DNA of 64,000 bases from Flavobacterium orientale. GTDB taxonomy: Bacteria > Bacteroidota > Bacteroidia > Flavobacteriales > Flavobacteriaceae. Shown in pieces: positions 37,919 through 47,650 of the stretch. The DNA is taken from the NCBI RefSeq assembly GCF_014638005.1, contig NZ_BMFG01000009.1, positions 1 to 64,000 of the forward strand, in the 5' to 3' direction. Below the pieces are notes generated by a model. It was not told where the DNA came from, ran no database searches, and worked only from the letters and a program-made list of their open reading frames with translations. The number at the start of each line of letters is the position of its first letter. The stretch's first letter is position 1. The translations under genes were made by a program, and so were the position numbers.

Positions 37919-38395
37919 TTAAAATCTAAAGTGAGAGAACGCTTTGTTAGCTTCTGCCATTTTGTGAGTATCCATTCTTTTCTTAACTGCTGCACCTTCT
38001 TCTTTAGCTGCTGCTAAAATTTCAGAGGCAAGTTTAGCTGCCATTGATTTTTCGTTTCTTCTTCGTGCGTATAAAATCATCCATTTGATAGCATAAGATA
38101 TCTTTCTATCCGGACGAATTTGCATTGGAATCTGAAATGTTGCTCCACCTACTCTACGACTACGTACTTCTACGTGAGGCATAACATTGGTCAAGGCATC
38201 TTTCCAAATTTCTAATGACGATTTTTCTGCATCTTGTTTCTTAGTTTCTACGATTTCCATTGCATCATAGAACACTTTGAAAGCAGTTGATTTTTTACCA
38301 TCCCACATTAAGTTGTTCACAAAACGTGTTACCAATTGATCATTGAATTTTGGATCCGGTAAAAGAGGTCTTTTTTTGGCCTGTCTTTTTCTCAT
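37919..38395 (-). CDS. rpsG: Ribosomal protein uS7
   Basis: 158 residues. Nucleates assembly of the 30S head. Text [60 protein letters not shown] and the C-terminal [17 protein letters not shown]. Twenty-four bases after rpsL and ten before fusA. Confidence 0.98.
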   Translation of the reverse strand: MRKRQAKKRPLLPDPKFNDQLVTRFVNNLMWDGKKSTAFKVFYDAMEIVETKKQDAEKSSLEIWKDALTNVMPHVEVRSRRVGGATFQIPMQIRPDRKISYAIKWMILYARRRNEKSMAAKLASEILAAAKEEGAAVKKRMDTHKMAEANKAFSHFRF

Positions 38396-38419
38396 GTCTT
38401 TTCTTTAAAAGTTTTTAAC

Positions 38420-38824
38420 TTACTTTTTCTTTGCGGGTGCTGCTACTTGTCCTGGTTTTGGTCGTTTTGCACCATATTTCGAACGACGTTGAGTACGACC
38501 GGCTACACCAGCTGTATCTAAAGCCCCACGAACAATATGGTATCTAACTCCTGGCAAATCTTTTACCCTTCCGCCTCTAACTAATACTATCGAGTGCTCT
38601 TGTAGATTGTGTCCTTCTCCCGGGATGTAGGCATTAATCTCGTTTCCGTTTGTTAAACGAACCCTTGCTACCTTTCTCATTGCTGAGTTTGGTTTCTTTG
38701 GAGTTGTTGTGTAAACACGAGTACATACACCTCTTCTTTGAGGACAAGAATCTAAAGCAGCCGATTTACTCTTCTTAGTTATTTGGGCTCTCCCTGTTCT
38801 TACTAATTGTTGAATTGTTGGCAT
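38420..38824 (-). CDS. rpsL: Ribosomal protein uS12
   Basis: 134 residues, first gene of the supercluster. Decoding-centre protein. Text [40 protein letters not shown] and [20 protein letters not shown]. The lysines in TPKKPNSA and GRVKDLPG, where streptomycin resistance changes occur, are both wild-type. The C-terminal tail is lengthened ([12 protein letters not shown]). A strong promoter lies 55 bases upstream of the ATG. Confidence 0.98.
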   Translation of the reverse strand: MPTIQQLVRTGRAQITKKSKSAALDSCPQRRGVCTRVYTTTPKKPNSAMRKVARVRLTNGNEINAYIPGEGHNLQEHSIVLVRGGRVKDLPGVRYHIVRGALDTAGVAGRTQRRSKYGAKRPKPGQVAAPAKKK

Positions 38825-38878
38825 AATTAATACTAAAAATTTTTCTTGTTTTTAAAATTACCCTATTTTTAGGGGTTG

Positions 38879-38908
38879 CAAATGTAAGAAATATTTTTTG
38901 CAAAACAA
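38879..38908 (-). promoter_or_regulatory. Promoter of the str-S10-spc-alpha supercluster
   Basis: On the minus strand TTG (38906-38908), a 19-base spacer and TACATTTG (38879-38886) match the Bacteroidota consensus. A short hairpin CCCTA-TTTT-TAGGG (38861-38874) lies at the expected transcript start. This may drive the whole run of over 30 genes; I saw no other consensus promoter in the gaps inspected. Confidence 0.75.
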
Positions 38909-39065
38909 ATCATAATTTATTTATTTTCTAATGGTTAGCATTTTTATTGATTTGAATATAAATTTTTCATCTAAAATAAGCCTGATTTTGAGACTTTCTT
39001 GAATGGATTACTTTTAATAAAATACCATTCTTTCTATTTTTACGTTACTTTTATCAAAATTTATT

Positions 39066-40739
39066 TTGGATTTGAAACCCCTATTATATCTTATATTTTG
39101 TTTACTTCTGATTGAAAATTGTTTTTCTCAATCTCTCTATTTGAAAATTGAAGGCAACTCAAATTCAGAAACTCAAATAATAGATTCTATTGGTTATCCC
39201 AAAAAATTTAAAACGGCCAATGAAATAATTACCGCTTCAAAAAACCTATCCAATCAACTCTTTCAAATTGGGTATTTTGAACATCAAATTGCGGAACCGC
39301 TAAAAGTAAACGATTCTACTTTTTTCTTCAAATACAATCTCAAAAATAATAGCAATACAATTTTGCTACATATTAAAGATGCTGATTTAGAATTTGTACC
39401 CTTAGGATTTAAAAGCTCCTCAAATCAATTTACAATTGAAACAAAACAATTGCAAAGCTTCATGGAAGAACTATTGAAAAAACTGGAAGTAAATGGTTAT
39501 TCCTTAGCAAAAGCTCAATTGATAAATATTCAAACTCAAAACAATAAAATTAGTGCAGACCTATATATAAACAAACAAGCTAAAAGAAACATTAACGATA
39601 TAGTAGTTTTAGGTTATGACAAATTTCCAAAAGGACATCTAAAAAACATTCAACGAATAAATAGGAACAGAACTTTTACTAAGCTTAATCTTGAAAATAT
39701 ATATAATGACTTCAACAAACTTCCTTTTGTAAAACAAACCAAATATCCGGAAATATTATTCACTCCTGATTCTACAAAAATTTATGTTTATTTGGAAAAA
39801 GCAAAATCCAATCAATTTGATGGCTTCATTGGGTTTTCTAATGACGAAGACAGTAAGATTATTTTTAACGGTTATGTAGATCTTCTTTTACAAAACGCAA
39901 TAAACTCCGGTGAAAAAATATTTTTATATTGGAAAAATGATGGGAACCAACAAGCTACCTTTAATATAGGTCTGGAAATTCCTTATTTATTTAAAACACC
40001 CATAACTTTAAAATCCGAATTGAATATTTTCAAACAAGATAGTACGTTTCAAAACACAAAAACAGCTATAGATTTAGGTTACCTTTTTAATTATAATACA
40101 AGAGCTTATGTTGGCTATCAATCAACTCAATCAGGCACCATTCAAAACACATCTTCACCTTTGATAAATGATTTCAATAATGCATTTTTTACAACTCAAT
40201 TTGAGTTTAAAGATTTTAAATTTGATGATTTTCTTTTTCCCGAAAAAACAAATTTGAATCTTAAATTTGGTACTGGCGAAAGAACCACTCTAATAGACAC
40301 TCAAAAACAGTACTTCATTTCAATGAATGCTACTCATATTTTTAATTTAAATGAAAACAACAGCATCCAACTCAATAGTGAGAATTTTTATTTGAAAAGC
40401 GACACCTATATTATTAATGAATTGTTTCGATTTGGAGGAATTCGATCAATAAGAGGATTTAATGAAAATAGCTTACAAGGAAGTTTATTCACCTCACTGT
40501 TAACGGAATATCGCTACACGTTTTCCTCAGGTTTTTATGCTCATACAGTCATAGACTACGGCTATTTTGAAGATAAATCAACAAACAATAGTGCTTCTCT
40601 ACTTGGTCTCGGAATTGGATTTGGTTTGTTTACAAAAAACGGACTATTCAACATTGTTTATGCCAACGGTAACGAAAAAAATCAAGAGTTTAAATTATCC
40701 AATTCAATTGTTCACATAAGTTTTAAATCTAGATTTTAA
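39066..40739 (+). CDS. Outer-membrane beta-barrel protein, BamA/TamA-like
   Basis: 557 residues. Only TTG codons fit the start; TTG at 39066 or 39072 gives a signal peptide, KPLLYLIFCLLLIENCFSQ. The N-terminal half (about 20-250) has POTRA-like repeats (NINDIVVLGYDKFPKGHLKN). The second half is a barrel with the Omp85 style strands LFRFGGIRSIRGFNENSLQG and HTVIDYGYFEDKSTNNSASL, and ends in Phe (SFKSRF), a barrel signal. It resembles Omp85 surface antigens; shorter than BamA, it may be a TamA-like or TPS-like relative. It is divergent from the rpsL operon. Confidence 0.75.
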   Translation: MDLKPLLYLIFCLLLIENCFSQSLYLKIEGNSNSETQIIDSIGYPKKFKTANEIITASKNLSNQLFQIGYFEHQIAEPLKVNDSTFFFKYNLKNNSNTILLHIKDADLEFVPLGFKSSSNQFTIETKQLQSFMEELLKKLEVNGYSLAKAQLINIQTQNNKISADLYINKQAKRNINDIVVLGYDKFPKGHLKNIQRINRNRTFTKLNLENIYNDFNKLPFVKQTKYPEILFTPDSTKIYVYLEKAKSNQFDGFIGFSNDEDSKIIFNGYVDLLLQNAINSGEKIFLYWKNDGNQQATFNIGLEIPYLFKTPITLKSELNIFKQDSTFQNTKTAIDLGYLFNYNTRAYVGYQSTQSGTIQNTSSPLINDFNNAFFTTQFEFKDFKFDDFLFPEKTNLNLKFGTGERTTLIDTQKQYFISMNATHIFNLNENNSIQLNSENFYLKSDTYIINELFRFGGIRSIRGFNENSLQGSLFTSLLTEYRYTFSSGFYAHTVIDYGYFEDKSTNNSASLLGLGIGFGLFTKNGLFNIVYANGNEKNQEFKLSNSIVHISFKSRF

Positions 40740-40756
40740 GTTTCTAAACTTAATTG

Positions 40757-40764
40757 TACCTTTG
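40757..40764 (+). promoter_or_regulatory. -7 element close to rlmB start
   Basis: TACCTTTG lies 5 bases before the rlmB ATG, so the transcript would be nearly leaderless. No TTG is present at the usual distance; tentative. Confidence 0.35.
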
Positions 40765-40769
40765 ACCCC

Positions 40770-41504
40770 ATGGAAAAAGAAAATCAAATTTTTGGCATAC
40801 GAGCAATTATAGAAGCCATTCAAGCTGGCAAAGAATTGGACAAAGTGTTTTTGCAAAAAGATTCGCAAGGCGATTTAATGCGGGAACTATTGAAAACAAT
40901 GAAAAGTCATAAAGTTAATTTTACTTATGTTCCAGTAGAAAAATTAAATCGTTTGACTTCAAAAAATCATCAAGGTGCTGTGGCTACAGTTGCTCCGGTT
41001 GCATTTCATGATTTAGAAACTTTAATTTCTACCGTTGTTGAAAGTGGTAAAACACCTTTATTTTTAGTATTAGACCAAATATCTGATGCTCGAAATTTTG
41101 GAGCTATTATCCGAACCGCAGAATGCACAGGAGTTGACGGCATTATCATAGGCAAACAAGGAGCCGCACCGGTAAATGGTGATACCGTAAAAACCAGTGC
41201 AGGTGCCGTTTTTAATGTTCCGATCTGTAAAGTGGAACATATTAAAGATGCTATTTTTTATCTACAAGGTTCGGGAATAAAAACAATTGCCGCGACCGAA
41301 AAAACAGATGATTCAATTTATGATTTATCATTAAATGAACCTTTGGCCATTATTATGGGAAGTGAGGATCGAGGTGTAAATCCTTCTGTTTTAAAAATTG
41401 TTGATGAAAAAGCCAAACTTCCAATGTATGGAACCATAGCTTCTTTGAATGTATCTGTTGCTTGTGGTGCTTTTTTGTATGAAATAGTAAGACAGCGACA
41501 ATAA
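40770..41504 (+). CDS. rlmB: 23S rRNA 2'-O-methyltransferase RlmB-like
   Basis: 244 residues. SPOUT-type enzyme that methylates the ribose of a guanosine in 23S rRNA (G2251 in E. coli) using SAM. The N-terminal substrate-binding domain begins QIFGIRAIIEAIQAGKELDK. The catalytic trefoil-knot domain has LDQISDARNFGAIIRTAECT (motif 1), IIMGSEDRGVNPSVL (motif 2) and MYGTIASLNVSVACGAFLYE (motif 3). It ends one base before the convergent rhomboid gene. Confidence 0.92.
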   Translation: MEKENQIFGIRAIIEAIQAGKELDKVFLQKDSQGDLMRELLKTMKSHKVNFTYVPVEKLNRLTSKNHQGAVATVAPVAFHDLETLISTVVESGKTPLFLVLDQISDARNFGAIIRTAECTGVDGIIIGKQGAAPVNGDTVKTSAGAVFNVPICKVEHIKDAIFYLQGSGIKTIAATEKTDDSIYDLSLNEPLAIIMGSEDRGVNPSVLKIVDEKAKLPMYGTIASLNVSVACGAFLYEIVRQRQ

Positions 41505-41505
41505 A

Positions 41506-42264
41506 TTAATCTTCTTTTTTTGGAATAAATTCATAAAAAACATTTTGAGACGACTCGAAAGGTTTTGACGATTCCATCTCCGAAATTTCTTCCGGTTTTG
41601 GTGGATTAACAAAGTTTCCATTGGCATCAAAACGTTTCATGAATGGATCATTTTCGGGATTAAAATCCGGTTTTTCCCATTCATAACGAATTGGTTTTTT
41701 ATATTTTTCGGCTTTGTATAAAAGTGAAAATAAAAACCCTGTAATAAATCCGGCCAAATGTCCTTCCCAAGAAATTCCTTTCTCCACATCCGGAAAAATA
41801 TACCAAATCATTCCGCCATACAACATTACAATCATTAAGGACAAAGCAACCAAACGATAATAACGAGTTTGAATTCCCTTAAAAAAAATAAAACTCACCA
41901 AAACATAAATCAATCCACTAGCACCAATATGATAGCTTTCACGACCAATTAACCAAGTGCCGAGTCCGGAAATTAGAATTCCAAAAACTAAAACTTGTAA
42001 AGAAACTTCTCTGTAAAAATAGCGTAATAAGGCAATTAAAAATAATAATGGAATAGAATTATTATATAAATGATTCAAATCACCATGCAAAAAAGGACTA
42101 AAAATCACACCTTTTAATCCACTCCAAGTTCTTGGAAAAACACCGAATTCACTTAGGTCAATTTTAAATCGAACTTCTATCCAAAAAACAATCCACAAAG
42201 CCAATACAAAAAATAATGGCCATGCAATTACAGATGTTGAAAAAATAAATGGTTTTTGTTTCAT
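41506..42264 (-). CDS. Rhomboid family intramembrane serine protease
   Basis: 252 residues. Six or more membrane helices. The catalytic dyad is visible: GASGLIYVLVSFIFFKG contains the Ser (GxSG) and WEGHLAGFITGF the His. HGDLNHLYNNSIPLLFLIAL is the HxxxN motif in the second helix. The C-terminal 60 residues are soluble and polar. It cleaves substrates within the membrane; the target is unknown. Convergent with rlmB and divergent from rarA. Confidence 0.92.
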   Translation of the reverse strand: MKQKPFIFSTSVIAWPLFFVLALWIVFWIEVRFKIDLSEFGVFPRTWSGLKGVIFSPFLHGDLNHLYNNSIPLLFLIALLRYFYREVSLQVLVFGILISGLGTWLIGRESYHIGASGLIYVLVSFIFFKGIQTRYYRLVALSLMIVMLYGGMIWYIFPDVEKGISWEGHLAGFITGFLFSLLYKAEKYKKPIRYEWEKPDFNPENDPFMKRFDANGNFVNPPKPEEISEMESSKPFESSQNVFYEFIPKKED

Positions 42265-42337
42265 ATGAGGATTTGAATCAAAAATTCAACCAAAACGAAT
42301 ATAGTGCTTTTTTGTCAGAAATCAGTATTTTTACATC

Positions 42338-43615
42338 ATGGAAGCACCACTTGCCGAACGCATCAGGCCACAACATTTATCAGAATACATTAGTCAATTA
42401 CATTTGGTTGGCGAACAAGGTTCGTTGACGCATCAAATTGCAAAAGGAATTATTCCTAGTTTAATTTTATGGGGTCCACCGGGAACCGGAAAAACGACGT
42501 TGGCTCAAATTATGGCTCAAGAAAGCAAACGTCCTTTTTTTACGCTGAGTGCCATTAATTCTGGGGTAAAAGACATTCGGGAAGTGATTGAAAAAGCCAA
42601 AATGAGTGGCGGATTATTCACCGCTAAAAACCCGATTTTGTTTATTGATGAGATTCATCGTTTTAGTAAATCACAACAAGATTCATTATTAGCAGCAGTT
42701 GAAAAAGGATGGATTACATTGATTGGAGCTACTACTGAAAATCCGAGTTTTGAAGTGATTCCTGCTTTATTGTCAAGATGTCAGGTTTATGTATTAAATG
42801 CATTTTCTAAAGATGATTTAGAACAATTGTTACACCGTGCAATTGAACAAGACGAAATTTTAAAAACCAAACAAATTACCTTAACAGAAACCGAAGCTCT
42901 ATTGCGACTTTCCGGTGGCGATGGAAGAAAATTGCTGAATATCTTCGAATTGATTGTTAATGCAACAGAAGAAAATTCGATTGAAATCACAAATGAAAAA
43001 GTGATGCAGTTGGTTCAAAAGAACACCGTTTTATATGACAAAACGGGCGAACAACATTATGATATTGTATCGGTTTTCATCAAATCTATTCGCGGAAGTG
43101 ACCCAAATGGAGCGGTCTATTGGTTAGCTCGAATGATTGAAGGTGGCGAAGACGTGAAATTTATAGCCCGACGAATGCTCATTTTAGCCAGTGAAGATAT
43201 TGGCAATGCCAATCCAACTGCTTTAATCATGGCAAACAACACATTTCAAGCGGTAACAACTATTGGTTATCCTGAAAGCAGAATTTTATTGAGTCAATGT
43301 GCGATTTATTTGGCTACATCCGCAAAAAGCAATGCGAGTTATTTAGCTATCGGAAAAGCACAACAAATCGTGAAACAAACCGGCGATTTGCCTGTTCCTT
43401 TACATCTTCGAAATGCACCAACCAAATTGATGAAAGAATTAGGCTATGGTGACGAATACAAATATTCGCACGATTATGAAAATAATTTTGCTGAGCAGGA
43501 ATTTTTGCCTGATGAAATCCAAAACACTTCTTTTTATGAACCCGGAAATAATGCGAGAGAAAAAGAACTTAGGCAATTTTTAAAAAACCGCTGGAAAGAT
43601 AAATATGGATATTAG
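42338..43615 (+). CDS. rarA: Replication-associated recombination protein RarA (MgsA)
   Basis: 425 residues, AAA+ ATPase at stalled replication forks. Walker [16 protein letters not shown], Walker [18 protein letters not shown] and sensor [21 protein letters not shown] are present. The clamp-loader-related C-terminal tetramerisation region contains [20 protein letters not shown] and [20 protein letters not shown]. It overlaps the convergent gene by four bases at its 3' end. Confidence 0.96.
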   Translation: MEAPLAERIRPQHLSEYISQLHLVGEQGSLTHQIAKGIIPSLILWGPPGTGKTTLAQIMAQESKRPFFTLSAINSGVKDIREVIEKAKMSGGLFTAKNPILFIDEIHRFSKSQQDSLLAAVEKGWITLIGATTENPSFEVIPALLSRCQVYVLNAFSKDDLEQLLHRAIEQDEILKTKQITLTETEALLRLSGGDGRKLLNIFELIVNATEENSIEITNEKVMQLVQKNTVLYDKTGEQHYDIVSVFIKSIRGSDPNGAVYWLARMIEGGEDVKFIARRMLILASEDIGNANPTALIMANNTFQAVTTIGYPESRILLSQCAIYLATSAKSNASYLAIGKAQQIVKQTGDLPVPLHLRNAPTKLMKELGYGDEYKYSHDYENNFAEQEFLPDEIQNTSFYEPGNNAREKELRQFLKNRWKDKYGY

Positions 43616-44361
43616 AATTTTATTGTCAATTTTTCTGAAACTACGTTATCGTTTTCTTGATATTCAAAAAACCAACTGCCATCTTTTAAAGTGACAACAC
43701 CATTCAGAGATCCTTTTTGAGCTAAAAAAACTGAAGGATTATCTGTTTTTGACAACTTAAAAACCACTTTTGGAGTTGAATCTACTAGCTGAAAACCATT
43801 TGAAATGGGTTGAGCAAAAAGAATTTCATCAGATTTTGAAAGTAAAATTGCTTGAGCTTCAGTGGGCTGAATTTCAACAACCTCTGTTGCTTTTTTATCG
43901 CTAATAACAGTCACTTTAGAATTTGTTTTTTTATTCGCTGAATAGTTATAATTAAAATTATTCAATGAGGTAAAGGCATTTTTCAAAGCTTCTTCATAAG
44001 CTGTTTTATTATCTTTTTCCTTACTACTTCCAATTTCGCTGCTGTAAATAATAGTGCCATTACAATCTTTAAAAACAATTTTTAATTTTGTCCAAATAAA
44101 TCTGCCTACTCTTTCAACATCAACTTTTAAAGCTTCACACTCCTCAAAAGAAATATGTGATGGAATTTCTTGATTATCATAAAAACATATAAATCCAATT
44201 TTTTCCAAATTATGTTTTGTGATGGTATTTAATCGATATTCATTTTCAGAATTCATAAATTCAAATTTTGCTGGAACTATAACATATTTATAGTTATTCA
44301 AAGTTTGAGACCAACTTGAAAATGAAAATATGAGCAACAAAAGAAGGATATATTTTTTCAT
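43612..44361 (-). CDS. Secreted protein of unknown function
   Basis: 249 residues with a signal peptide (MKKYILLLLLIFSFSSWSQ). The N-terminal part (about 20-130, YKYVIVPAKFEFMNSENEYR, KIVFKDCNGTIIYSSEIGSS) is followed by a Ser/Asn/Lys-rich linker and a C-terminal beta-rich domain (NGFQLVDSTPKVVFKLSKTD). I do not recognise a family. It is the last gene of a minus-strand run and overlaps the 3' end of rarA. Confidence 0.6.
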   Translation of the reverse strand: MKKYILLLLLIFSFSSWSQTLNNYKYVIVPAKFEFMNSENEYRLNTITKHNLEKIGFICFYDNQEIPSHISFEECEALKVDVERVGRFIWTKLKIVFKDCNGTIIYSSEIGSSKEKDNKTAYEEALKNAFTSLNNFNYNYSANKKTNSKVTVISDKKATEVVEIQPTEAQAILLSKSDEILFAQPISNGFQLVDSTPKVVFKLSKTDNPSVFLAQKGSLNGVVTLKDGSWFFEYQENDNVVSEKLTIKF

Positions 44362-44376
44362 AGTATAATTGATTGT

Positions 44377-45069
44377 TTATAAATAATTTTTTAATAAAAG
44401 TAAATGATTTATTTGAGTTATAGAAGGTGTTACTTCAATATTAAACTCATTAAAAAAGATAGCATCCAAACCCGAATTTATTGCCCCTTCAACATCGGCT
44501 TCCAAACTGTCACCAATCATAATGCTTGTTGCCCTTTGAGCTTTAGCAGATTTTAATGCGTAATCAAAAATGAGCGGATTAGGTTTTTTTACCCCTGCCA
44601 ATTCTGAATTGGTTACGGTTGTAAAGTACTGTTTAATATTTGAGTTTTTTAACTTTCCTTCTTGTACAGAATGAAAACCATTGGTTATGATGTGTAATTT
44701 ATATTTTGGATGTAAATACTCTAAAATCTCCAAAGCTCCTTGGTATAAATTATTGAATTGAGGCAAATAAACAATGTATTCCTTGGCAATTAAATGAATT
44801 ATATCGTCATGAACTTCTTCCTTCATCAAATCAAAAACTTCCTTTAAACGAAAATAGCGTAAATCTTCTTGAGAAATTTTTTCATCACGATATAATTTCC
44901 AATATTTTAGATTAGTAGGAACATAAAAATTTAAAAAAAGGGATAAATCTAAATCTAATTTATGCTTATCAAAAATCACTTCAAAAGCTAATGCTGAATT
45001 TTTTTCAAAATCCCAAAGTGTATGATCTAAATCAAAAAAAATATCCGATTTGTTTTGAAAAGGTTTCAT
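44377..45069 (-). CDS. yjjG: YjjG-type HAD nucleotidase
   Basis: 230 residues. HAD superfamily phosphatase that clears noncanonical pyrimidine nucleotides. Motif I FFDLDHTLWDFEKNS has the nucleophile D13 and D15; motif II is in LHIITNGFHSVQEGKLKNSN; motifs III-IV are KKPNPLIFDYAL and SIMIGDSLEADVEGAINSGL. The helical cap is about residues 20-90. Fifteen bases before the next gene of the run. Confidence 0.88.
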   Translation of the reverse strand: MKPFQNKSDIFFDLDHTLWDFEKNSALAFEVIFDKHKLDLDLSLFLNFYVPTNLKYWKLYRDEKISQEDLRYFRLKEVFDLMKEEVHDDIIHLIAKEYIVYLPQFNNLYQGALEILEYLHPKYKLHIITNGFHSVQEGKLKNSNIKQYFTTVTNSELAGVKKPNPLIFDYALKSAKAQRATSIMIGDSLEADVEGAINSGLDAIFFNEFNIEVTPSITQINHLLLLKNYL

Positions 45070-45111
45070 TAAAAATGATAAATAGTAATGGAAAAGATTA
45101 AACGGCTTTGA

Positions 45112-45663
45112 TTATTTAGCTCCTTTTACAATAACGGCTTCATCTACATGATAAATCCAATCGTTAACATCGTTATCATTATATCTAAAAACACCTTCAA
45201 GGGTAACATATTGATCGGTTTTTAGTTTTGGAGTTGCTCCTTTAAATTTAATTCCCATAATGGTTTCAGGTCCGGCTTGACCACAAAAAAAACAAGAAGC
45301 AAATACATTTTTACTTAATGCATAGGAAACATTATCAATTGGAATTATGAAACCACTCATCACAATTTTTTTCTTTCCTTTTTGTTTTAAACTTGAATTA
45401 ATAATAGGAAACATTACCCCGTCAGGATAGTCTTTGCTTGGTTTTTTTACATATTTAATTTCGCCCAATAATTTCCATGTTAATGTATCGGGCTTTGTAT
45501 GCTGAAATGGATTTTCTAAATTTAAAAACGAAGCCGATTGCAAATTGCTGTTTTGATCTACTTTATTAGATGTAGTTGCTTTCACTTGTTTTGGAACAAA
45601 AGTTGTGTCCAAATAAGCTAAAACTATGAAAACCAATATGAAACCAATATAAATTTTACGCAT
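45112..45663 (-). CDS. Exported DUF3299-like protein
   Basis: 183 residues. Anchor or signal sequence at the start (MRKIYIGFILVFIVLAYLDT). The mature part has KIVMSGFIIPIDNVSYALSK and the cysteine motif SCFFCGQAGPET, followed by an OB-like beta region (LKTDQYVTLEGVFRYNDND). I assign it tentatively to the DUF3299 group, whose members occur beside zinc-related ABC genes. The paired cysteines could bind metal. Its ATG overlaps the 3' end of the permease gene by 8 bases, so the two are translationally linked. Confidence 0.6.
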   Translation of the reverse strand: MRKIYIGFILVFIVLAYLDTTFVPKQVKATTSNKVDQNSNLQSASFLNLENPFQHTKPDTLTWKLLGEIKYVKKPSKDYPDGVMFPIINSSLKQKGKKKIVMSGFIIPIDNVSYALSKNVFASCFFCGQAGPETIMGIKFKGATPKLKTDQYVTLEGVFRYNDNDVNDWIYHVDEAVIVKGAK

Positions 45664-46948
45664 TTGATAATGTTTTTGAAATATTTAATGTATATGCTTT
45701 AATTGCCGGTAGTAGTGCAGCTAAAATCCCAACAAATATAGTAACCAAAAATAAAATTCCTTCTTTTTCCCATAGTATTATAAACGGATCAAAAGCCATT
45801 TTAAATTGTTCATCTGTTGTTGATGAAATTATCCACAAGGCAAGTCTTCCAACAATTGTACCAAAAAGAAAACCTACAATACATAATAGCAAACTTTCAA
45901 AAAGCACTAAAACTAAAAGTTGAATTCTTGATGCTCCTGATACCCGCATCAATGCAAATTCATATTTTCTTTCTTTGAGTCGATTGTAAAGTGCAATAAA
46001 AATGCTAATTCCGGAAATCAACATAATTCCATAAGCCAGATATTCTAATGCTTGAAGTCCAAATCCAAAAAGTGAAAATAATCTGTTGATTTCAATTGCC
46101 GGAAGTGCCGCTTGCATTTTCGTGTTTTGAGCAATCATTCTTGGCCAAGAAATGATACCCATCTTACTTTTGAATTTAATTAAAACGGCTGTAATTTCAT
46201 TTTCTTCTTCGTGATCGTGTTCATCGCCTTCTTCATGAACATGTCCTTCTTCACCATGTGCCGGATTTTCATCAACTTCGTCATGGTCGTGATTGCAATT
46301 TTCATCATGTACATGACCTTCATGATCGTGACCATGATCACCATGAACAGCCCAAACACTTTCAACTGTTGAAAGTATCAAATTGTCAACAACTTTTCCG
46401 GTTGGTGAAGCAATTCCTGTTACTACATAAGGAAAATCTTCGTGAACATCACCTTCCTGAGAATCGCCATGAGTTCCAAAAAAAGTATCGCCAACTTTTA
46501 AATTTAATTTTTTTGCAATCTCACTGCCAACAACTACTTCAAAATCTTTTTCGAAAATTTTTCCTGTTTCAACTTTAGCTGTATATTTTTCTAAATAATC
46601 AGGAGTTGTTCCAACAATCCGAAAGCCTCGATAATTATCTCCAAAAGCTAACGGTATTGCAGTTTCTACAAAAGGATGATTCATCCATACCTGAGCTTCT
46701 TTGTAACTAATATTTCCGGTTGGAGCATCTACTTGATACACTGCCGAAAGAATTAATTGCAATGGACTTCCTTGTGCTCCAATAACCAAATCAACTCCAT
46801 CAATATTACTTGAAAATTGTTTTTCAAACTGCTCTTGTAATAAAATCAAAAGCGAAATAATAGCAACAGAAGCCGTGAGTAACACTAGACTTAAAACGGT
46901 ATTTAATGGTTTGAACCAAAGGTTTTTCCAAGCTAATTTTCCAATCAT
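45656..46948 (-). CDS. FtsX/MacB-type ABC permease with His-rich loop
   Basis: 430 residues. Topology: one helix near 17-38, a long periplasmic domain (about 40-285), then three helices (about 290-315, 345-365 and 395-420), as in MacB and LolC/E. Within the periplasmic part, about residues 200-252 hold 13 histidines, many Asp and Glu, and one cysteine (HGDHGHDHEGHVHDENCN, then HDHDEVDENPAHGEEGHVHE). A loop of this kind probably binds zinc or another divalent metal. It pairs with the ATPase one base upstream and with the DUF3299-like gene downstream. Confidence 0.85.
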   Translation of the reverse strand: MIGKLAWKNLWFKPLNTVLSLVLLTASVAIISLLILLQEQFEKQFSSNIDGVDLVIGAQGSPLQLILSAVYQVDAPTGNISYKEAQVWMNHPFVETAIPLAFGDNYRGFRIVGTTPDYLEKYTAKVETGKIFEKDFEVVVGSEIAKKLNLKVGDTFFGTHGDSQEGDVHEDFPYVVTGIASPTGKVVDNLILSTVESVWAVHGDHGHDHEGHVHDENCNHDHDEVDENPAHGEEGHVHEEGDEHDHEEENEITAVLIKFKSKMGIISWPRMIAQNTKMQAALPAIEINRLFSLFGFGLQALEYLAYGIMLISGISIFIALYNRLKERKYEFALMRVSGASRIQLLVLVLFESLLLCIVGFLFGTIVGRLALWIISSTTDEQFKMAFDPFIILWEKEGILFLVTIFVGILAALLPAIKAYTLNISKTLSNA

Positions 46949-46949
46949 C

Positions 46950-47579
46950 TTAATTTAAATTTATATGGTTAGAAAATGTGTCTTTTAATCGTTGGTCATG
47001 CGTCACAATTATCAATGAAGCCTTGTGTTCCTTTGACAACTTTTGCAATAAATCAGCAACTTTTGCTGCGTTTTCATCATCTAAACTTGAAGTAGGTTCA
47101 TCTGCCAAAAGCAATTTTGGTTCATTAATCAAAGCTCTCGCAATTGAAACCCGCTGTTGTTGGCCAATACTTAATTTAGAAGGAAGCTTATATATTTGAT
47201 CTTCTAAATCAAGTGCAACCAATAATGATTTTGCTTTTTCTGTTGCTTTTTCTCCGTTTGACAACCAAGAAGCCAAAACAACATTTTCAAGCACATTTAA
47301 TGAGGCAACAAAATGCGATTGTTGTAAAACCAACCCAATATTTTTACCTCTAAATTGATCAAGTTCTTTTTCAGATAATGATGAAATTGTAGTATCTTGA
47401 ATTGAAATGGAACCTGAATCAGGCCGAAGTAATCCACCCAAAAGATGCAACAAAGTTGTTTTTCCTTTGCCCGAGTTTCCGGTAATCAACAAAGTTTGTG
47501 AAGCTTCATTATGCAAATCGGGAAATGAAAAAGTGGTTTTTTCATTAAATGAAAATTTCAAATCTTTGGTTTGAATCAT
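46950..47579 (-). CDS. ABC transporter ATPase (LolD/MacB type)
   Basis: 209 residues from the ATG at 47579; a start 19 codons upstream gives an unrelated extension (MINNSFFKISVSFQNKINA), so I reject it. Walker A GNSGKGKTTLLHLLGGLLRP, Q loop LVLQQSHFVASLNV, signature SIGQQQRVSIARALI, Walker B KLLLADEPTSSLDDE and the H loop SLIIVTHDQRL are all present. It supplies energy to the His-rich permease. Confidence 0.9.
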   Translation of the reverse strand: MIQTKDLKFSFNEKTTFSFPDLHNEASQTLLITGNSGKGKTTLLHLLGGLLRPDSGSISIQDTTISSLSEKELDQFRGKNIGLVLQQSHFVASLNVLENVVLASWLSNGEKATEKAKSLLVALDLEDQIYKLPSKLSIGQQQRVSIARALINEPKLLLADEPTSSLDDENAAKVADLLQKLSKEHKASLIIVTHDQRLKDTFSNHINLN

Positions 47580-47650
47580 TGCGTTAATTTTATTTTGGAA
47601 AGATACTGATATTTTGAAAAATGAGTTGTTAATCAATTCTAAAAATTAGC

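Noticed and set aside
46258-46578. 106-residue His-rich reading frame on the plus strand
   Set aside because: It is the reverse complement of the His/Asp-rich loop of the permease, whose CAT and ATG-rich codons read as His on both strands; no start context or homology.
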